In this document: positions 9,076 to 11,844 of the stretch, piece by piece | Layout of the letters: the number at the start of each line of letters is the position of its first letter | Position numbering within the stretch: the stretch's first letter is position 1 | Origin: an uncultured Duganella sp. | GTDB taxonomy: Bacteria > Pseudomonadota > Gammaproteobacteria > Burkholderiales > Burkholderiaceae | Length of the DNA stretch: 11,844 bases | NCBI GenBank assembly: GCA_946482335.1 | Contig: CAMLRG010000164.1 | Coordinates: 1-11,844 of the forward strand | Direction of reading: 5' to 3' | Notes under the pieces: generated by a model | The model's database searches: none | The model's input: only the letters and a program-made list of their open reading frames with translations | Told to the model about the DNA's origin: nothing | Position numbers and translations under genes: made by a program

Positions 9076-9516
9076 ATGAACCAGGCTTTCGACGCCAGCA
9101 TCCCGGTCCTGACCGAAATCATGCGCGATGAGGCGCCAGCGCCAACCGCCGCCGTGCACGACGAGCAAGACGTGGCGCCGGCGACCGCGGCCCCGGCCGA
9201 CGCGCCCGGGCACCAGGCTGCGCACGAGGCAGCCTGCGCCCCCGCCGCCGGCCTGCCGGCGCCCGACGATGCCGATGCCTGGGCAGCCCTGGAGCGGCGC
9301 CTGTCCGAACGGGTGCTGCACCAATTGTCGAACCGCGTCGACTTCGTGCTGGAACAGCGCATCAAGGATAGCATCGGCGAAGTGCTGAACCACGCCCTGC
9401 ACGCCCTGACGGTGGAAATCCGCGAGGGCCTGCACGACACCATCGGCAAGATCGTCACCCGCGCCGTGCAACAGGAAATCACACACTTGCAGGCCAGTTC
9501 CGGCCGCCGGCAATAA
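9076..9516 (+). CDS. DUF2486-like protein downstream of holC
   Basis: This 146-residue acidic protein starts 3 bp after the holC stop and has no signal peptide. Its N-terminal half (about 18-65) is low-complexity, rich in Ala, Pro, Asp and His. The C-terminal half, from about residue 68, is predicted by eye to be almost entirely helical with spaced hydrophobic residues (LERRLSERVLHQL, VDFVLEQRIKDSIGEVL, LTVEIREGLHDTIGKIV), suggesting a coiled coil or oligomerising helix bundle. The position after holC and the layout match the DUF2486 family of Burkholderiales as I recall it. The function is unknown. A link to the clamp-loader is possible only from its position. Confidence 0.75.
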   Translation: MNQAFDASIPVLTEIMRDEAPAPTAAVHDEQDVAPATAAPADAPGHQAAHEAACAPAAGLPAPDDADAWAALERRLSERVLHQLSNRVDFVLEQRIKDSIGEVLNHALHALTVEIREGLHDTIGKIVTRAVQQEITHLQASSGRRQ

Positions 9517-9524
9517 TTCCCTCT

Positions 9525-9552
9525 TTGCCATTCCGTCTTTTTCCTGTATTTT
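9525..9552 (+). promoter_or_regulatory. Possible promoter of the first binding-protein gene
   Basis: TTGCCA (9525-9530) and TATTTT (9547-9552) are 16 bp apart in the 69-bp gap between the DUF2486-like gene and the first binding-protein gene. The spacing is acceptable and the -10 box is poor. Confidence 0.35.
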
Positions 9553-9574
9553 CTGGCGTATCTGATTATTGACT

Positions 9575-9578
9575 GGAG
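9575..9578 (+). promoter_or_regulatory. Ribosome binding site of the first binding-protein gene
   Basis: GGAG 7 nt before the ATG at 9586 selects this start over an in-frame TTG at 9580, which would lie too close to it. Confidence 0.75.
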
Positions 9579-9585
9579 ATTGCCA

Positions 9586-10728
9586 ATGGAGTTCAAGACC
9601 AAGTTCATTCCTGTCGCCGTTGCCCTGGCCTTTGCCGGAAGCGCTTTCGCCCAGGACACCATCAAGATCGGCCACGTTGCCCCGGTGTCGGGCCCTAACT
9701 CCCACCTCGGCAAGGACATGGAAAACGGCGCCAGGATGGCGGTCGAAGACCTGGCCGCCAAGGGCATCAAGATCGGCGGCAAGCCGGTCAAGTTCGTGGT
9801 CCAGTTCGAAGACGACGCCGGCGACCCGAAACAGGGCACCACCGCCGCGCAAAAACTGGTGGATTCCAAGGTGCAGGGCGTAATCGGCCACCTGAACTCC
9901 GGCACCACCATCCCGGCCTCCAAGATTTACTATGACGCCGGCATCCCGCAGATTTCCCCTGCCGCCACCTCGCCGGTGTACACCAAGCAGAAATTCAACA
10001 CCGCCTTCCGCGTCGTCGCCAACGACAACAAGCTGGGCGGCACCCTCGGTGCCTACGCCGTGCAGAAACTGGGCGCCAAGAAGATCGCCGTGATCGACGA
10101 CCGCACCGCTTATGGCCAGGGCGTAGCCGACGAATTCGTCAAGGGCGCCAAGAAAGCCCTGCCAGGCGTGCAGGTGGTCGGCAAGGAATTCACCAACGCC
10201 AACGCCACCGACTTCAACGCCATCCTGACCAACATCAAATCCAAGAACCCGGACCTGGTGTTCTTCGGCGGCATGGATTCGGTCGGCGGCCCGCTGCTGC
10301 GCCAGATGAAGGCCCTCGGGATCAACGCCAAGTTCATGGGCGGCGACGGCGTCTGCACCGACGCCCTGTACCGCCTGTCGGCCGGTGCCGCGGCCGATGG
10401 CGTGGTGACCTGCGCCGAAGCCGGCGGCGTGCCGGCCGAACTGCAGAAGAACATGGATGACTTCCGTGCCCGCTACAAGAAGAAGTACGGCCAGGAAGTG
10501 CAGCTGTACGCGCCGTATGTGTACGACGCCATCATGACCATGGCGACCGCCATGCAGCAGGCCAATTCGTCCGAGCCGGCCAAGTACCTGCCGGTGCTGG
10601 CCAAGATCAAGCATCAGGGCGTGACCGGCGCCATCGAGTTTGACCAGTACGGCGACATCAAGGATGGCGCGCTGACCCTGTTCACCTACAAGGGCGGCAA
10701 CAAGACCAAGATGGAAGTCGTGAAGTAA
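9586..10728 (+). CDS. Branched-chain amino acid ABC transporter substrate-binding protein (LivJ/LivK type), first of two tandem paralogues
   Basis: This periplasmic binding protein captures branched-chain or related amino acids for the Liv (HAAT family) ABC transporter. It has 380 residues. A signal peptide ends at AFA (cleavage after residue 22, mature start QDTIKIG). Typical type-1 binding-protein segments follow: VAPVSGPNSHLGKDMENG (31-48), the ligand loop NSGTTIPAS (104-112) with QISPAATSP (122-130), DDRTAYGQG (171-179), and DLVFFGGMDSVGG (223-235). Two cysteines, C257 and C276, probably form a disulfide. A lone binding protein without permease genes suggests either that the rest of the operon lies to the right or that it serves a transporter encoded elsewhere. 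It is followed by a hairpin with a T-run. The exact amino acid specificity cannot be read from the sequence. Confidence 0.95.
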   Translation: MEFKTKFIPVAVALAFAGSAFAQDTIKIGHVAPVSGPNSHLGKDMENGARMAVEDLAAKGIKIGGKPVKFVVQFEDDAGDPKQGTTAAQKLVDSKVQGVIGHLNSGTTIPASKIYYDAGIPQISPAATSPVYTKQKFNTAFRVVANDNKLGGTLGAYAVQKLGAKKIAVIDDRTAYGQGVADEFVKGAKKALPGVQVVGKEFTNANATDFNAILTNIKSKNPDLVFFGGMDSVGGPLLRQMKALGINAKFMGGDGVCTDALYRLSAGAAADGVVTCAEAGGVPAELQKNMDDFRARYKKKYGQEVQLYAPYVYDAIMTMATAMQQANSSEPAKYLPVLAKIKHQGVTGAIEFDQYGDIKDGALTLFTYKGGNKTKMEVVK

Positions 10729-10752
10729 CACCGCAATTCGGGGGGAGCCCGT

Positions 10753-10782
10753 GGGCCGCCAGCCAGCATGGCGGCCCTTTTT
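10753..10782 (+). terminator. Terminator-like hairpin between the two binding-protein genes
   Basis: GGGCCGCCA (10753-10761) and TGGCGGCCC (10769-10777) pair perfectly around a 7-nt loop and are followed by TTTTT (10778-10782). This fits a rho-independent terminator or a partial attenuator. Only 19 bp separate its end from the next ATG. Confidence 0.75.
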
Positions 10783-10788
10783 CGTTTC

Positions 10789-10794
10789 AGGAGA
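10789..10794 (+). promoter_or_regulatory. Ribosome binding site of the second binding-protein gene
   Basis: AGGAGA lies 7 nt before the ATG at 10802, directly behind the T-run of the hairpin. Confidence 0.8.
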
Positions 10795-10801
10795 AAGTGC
10801 A

Positions 10802-11844
10802 ATGCAAACCAAAACCATCATCGCCGCCATCGCGTTGGCCTTTGCTGGAGCCGCGAGCGCCCAGGAAGTGGTCAAGATCGGCTACGTCGGCCCGCTGTCA
10901 GGGCCTTCGGCTCACCTGGGCAAGGATAACCAGAGCGGTGTGCGCATGGCGGTCGAAGACTTGAATGCCAAAGGGTTCAAGATCAACGGCAAACCGGTCA
11001 AGTTCGAGATGGTGTCCGAGGACGATGGCAGCGACCCGAAACAGGGTACCTCGGCAGCGCAAAAACTGGTCGACGCCAAGGTCAACGGCGTGGTCGGCCA
11101 CCAGAATTCCGGCACCACCATCCCTGCTTCCAAGATCTACTACGACGCGGGCATCCCGCAGATTTCCGCATCGTCCACCAGCCCGGTGTACACCAACCAG
11201 GGCTTCAATACCACTTTCCGCGTGGTGGCGAACGACAATAAGCTGGGCAGCTCGCTGGGCAAATACGCCACGCAAAAGCTGGGTTCCAAGCGCATCGCCG
11301 TGATCGACGACCGCACCGCCTATGGCCAGGGCGTGGCCACCGAATTCCTGAAGGAAGCCAAGAAAGCCGCCGGCGTGCAGATCGTCGACAAGCAATTCAC
11401 GACCGACAAGGCGACCGATTTCAACGCGATCCTGACCTCGATCCGCGCCAAGAATCCCGACCTGGTGTTCTTCGGCGGCATGGACTCGGTGGGCGGCCCG
11501 CTGCTGCGCCAGATGAAGGCACTGGGCATCAAGGCCAAGCTGATGGGCGGCGACGGCATCTGCACCGAAGCGATGCCGAAATTGTCCGGCGGTGCCGACG
11601 ATATCGTGGTGTGCGCGGAAGCCGGCGGGGTGACGCCGGAACAGGAGAAGAAGCTCGACGAATTCGCCGGCCGCTTCAAGAAGCGCTACGGCTACGATGT
11701 GCAGATTTACGCACCGTATGCCTACGACGCGGTGATGGCGATGGCGCATGCCATGGCCGACGCCAAATCGGCCGATCCGGCCAAGTACCTGCCCTTCCTG
11801 AAGAAGGTCAGCCACGACGGCATCAGCGGCAAGATCGCCTTCGA
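10802..11844 (+). CDS. Branched-chain amino acid ABC transporter substrate-binding protein, second tandem paralogue (C-terminus cut by window edge)
   Basis: 347 residues are visible and the frame stays open to the window edge; by comparison with the first copy roughly 30 residues are missing. The signal peptide MQTKTIIAAIALAFAGAASA is cleaved after about residue 20 (mature start QEVVKIG). It is clearly a duplicate of the preceding gene: both share VVANDNKLG, IAVIDDRTAYGQGVA and DLVFFGGMDSVGG, and a pair of cysteines at matching places (C254, C271). The core ligand loop differs, QISASSTSP here against QISPAATSP in the first copy, which may change amino acid preference. The role is periplasmic capture of branched-chain or related amino acids for a Liv-type ABC transporter. 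Expression probably depends on read-through of the hairpin at 10753-10782, since no promoter fits between it and the gene. Confidence 0.95.
   Translation, partial: MQTKTIIAAIALAFAGAASAQEVVKIGYVGPLSGPSAHLGKDNQSGVRMAVEDLNAKGFKINGKPVKFEMVSEDDGSDPKQGTSAAQKLVDAKVNGVVGHQNSGTTIPASKIYYDAGIPQISASSTSPVYTNQGFNTTFRVVANDNKLGSSLGKYATQKLGSKRIAVIDDRTAYGQGVATEFLKEAKKAAGVQIVDKQFTTDKATDFNAILTSIRAKNPDLVFFGGMDSVGGPLLRQMKALGIKAKLMGGDGICTEAMPKLSGGADDIVVCAEAGGVTPEQEKKLDEFAGRFKKRYGYDVQIYAPYAYDAVMAMAHAMADAKSADPAKYLPFLKKVSHDGISGKIAF

Noticed and set aside
8464..10875. An 803-codon open frame on the minus strand running opposite four genes, from the glutaredoxin fusion to the second binding protein.
   Set aside because: It crosses several well-supported plus-strand genes and their gaps, and the product is low-complexity with no motif. 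It is best explained by base composition.
10898..11815. A 305-codon minus-strand open frame opposite the second binding-protein gene.
   Set aside because: It mirrors the plus-strand coding frame, which has a signal peptide, a ribosome binding site and clear homology to its tandem paralogue.

Overview
The window reads as chromosomal DNA of a high-GC betaproteobacterium, most likely Oxalobacteraceae (Massilia/Duganella type). The grounds are the aceE-aceF pair, a holC gene followed by a DUF2486-like gene, duplicated periplasmic branched-chain amino acid binding proteins, and GTGCCTG/CAGGCAC hairpin repeats of a kind I recall from that family. The genus is inference from recalled protein style; no search was run. 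Coding density is high. The longest stretch without a gene is about 200 bp (2999-3200). I see no tRNA, rRNA, CRISPR array, insertion sequence or phage gene.

Left part, minus strand (1-4880), read in the direction of transcription: a small AAA/ABC-like ATPase (4134-4880), an orphan periplasmic solute-binding-like protein (3201-4103), then the pyruvate dehydrogenase genes aceE (287-2998) and aceF (from 265, running off the left edge). aceE has its own well-formed promoter (TTGAAA, 17 bp, TAGAAT). Directly upstream of the -35 box lie two overlapping palindromes built from three TACGAAA-like half-sites, a good candidate operator.

Middle, plus strand (4970-9516): folD starts from an 89-bp divergent intergenic region shared with the ATPase. 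After folD come two mutually inverted hairpin repeats. Then follows a tightly packed run: prlC (oligopeptidase A), a periplasmic DUF4124-glutaredoxin fusion, holC (DNA polymerase III chi) and a DUF2486-like protein, with 10, 4 and 3 bp between genes, so probably one operon.

Right part, plus strand (9586-11844): two paralogous periplasmic branched-chain amino acid binding proteins in tandem, separated by a 9-bp-stem hairpin with a T-run. The second is cut by the right edge, and no permease or ATPase gene of the transporter is in view.

Most of the window is housekeeping. I do not see a clear new defence or mobile system. The observations most worth following are the three-half-site operator at aceE, the inverted hairpin pair, the terminator-like element between the paralogous binding proteins with no room for a promoter after it, the divergence of their ligand-loop residues, and the exported glutaredoxin fusion.
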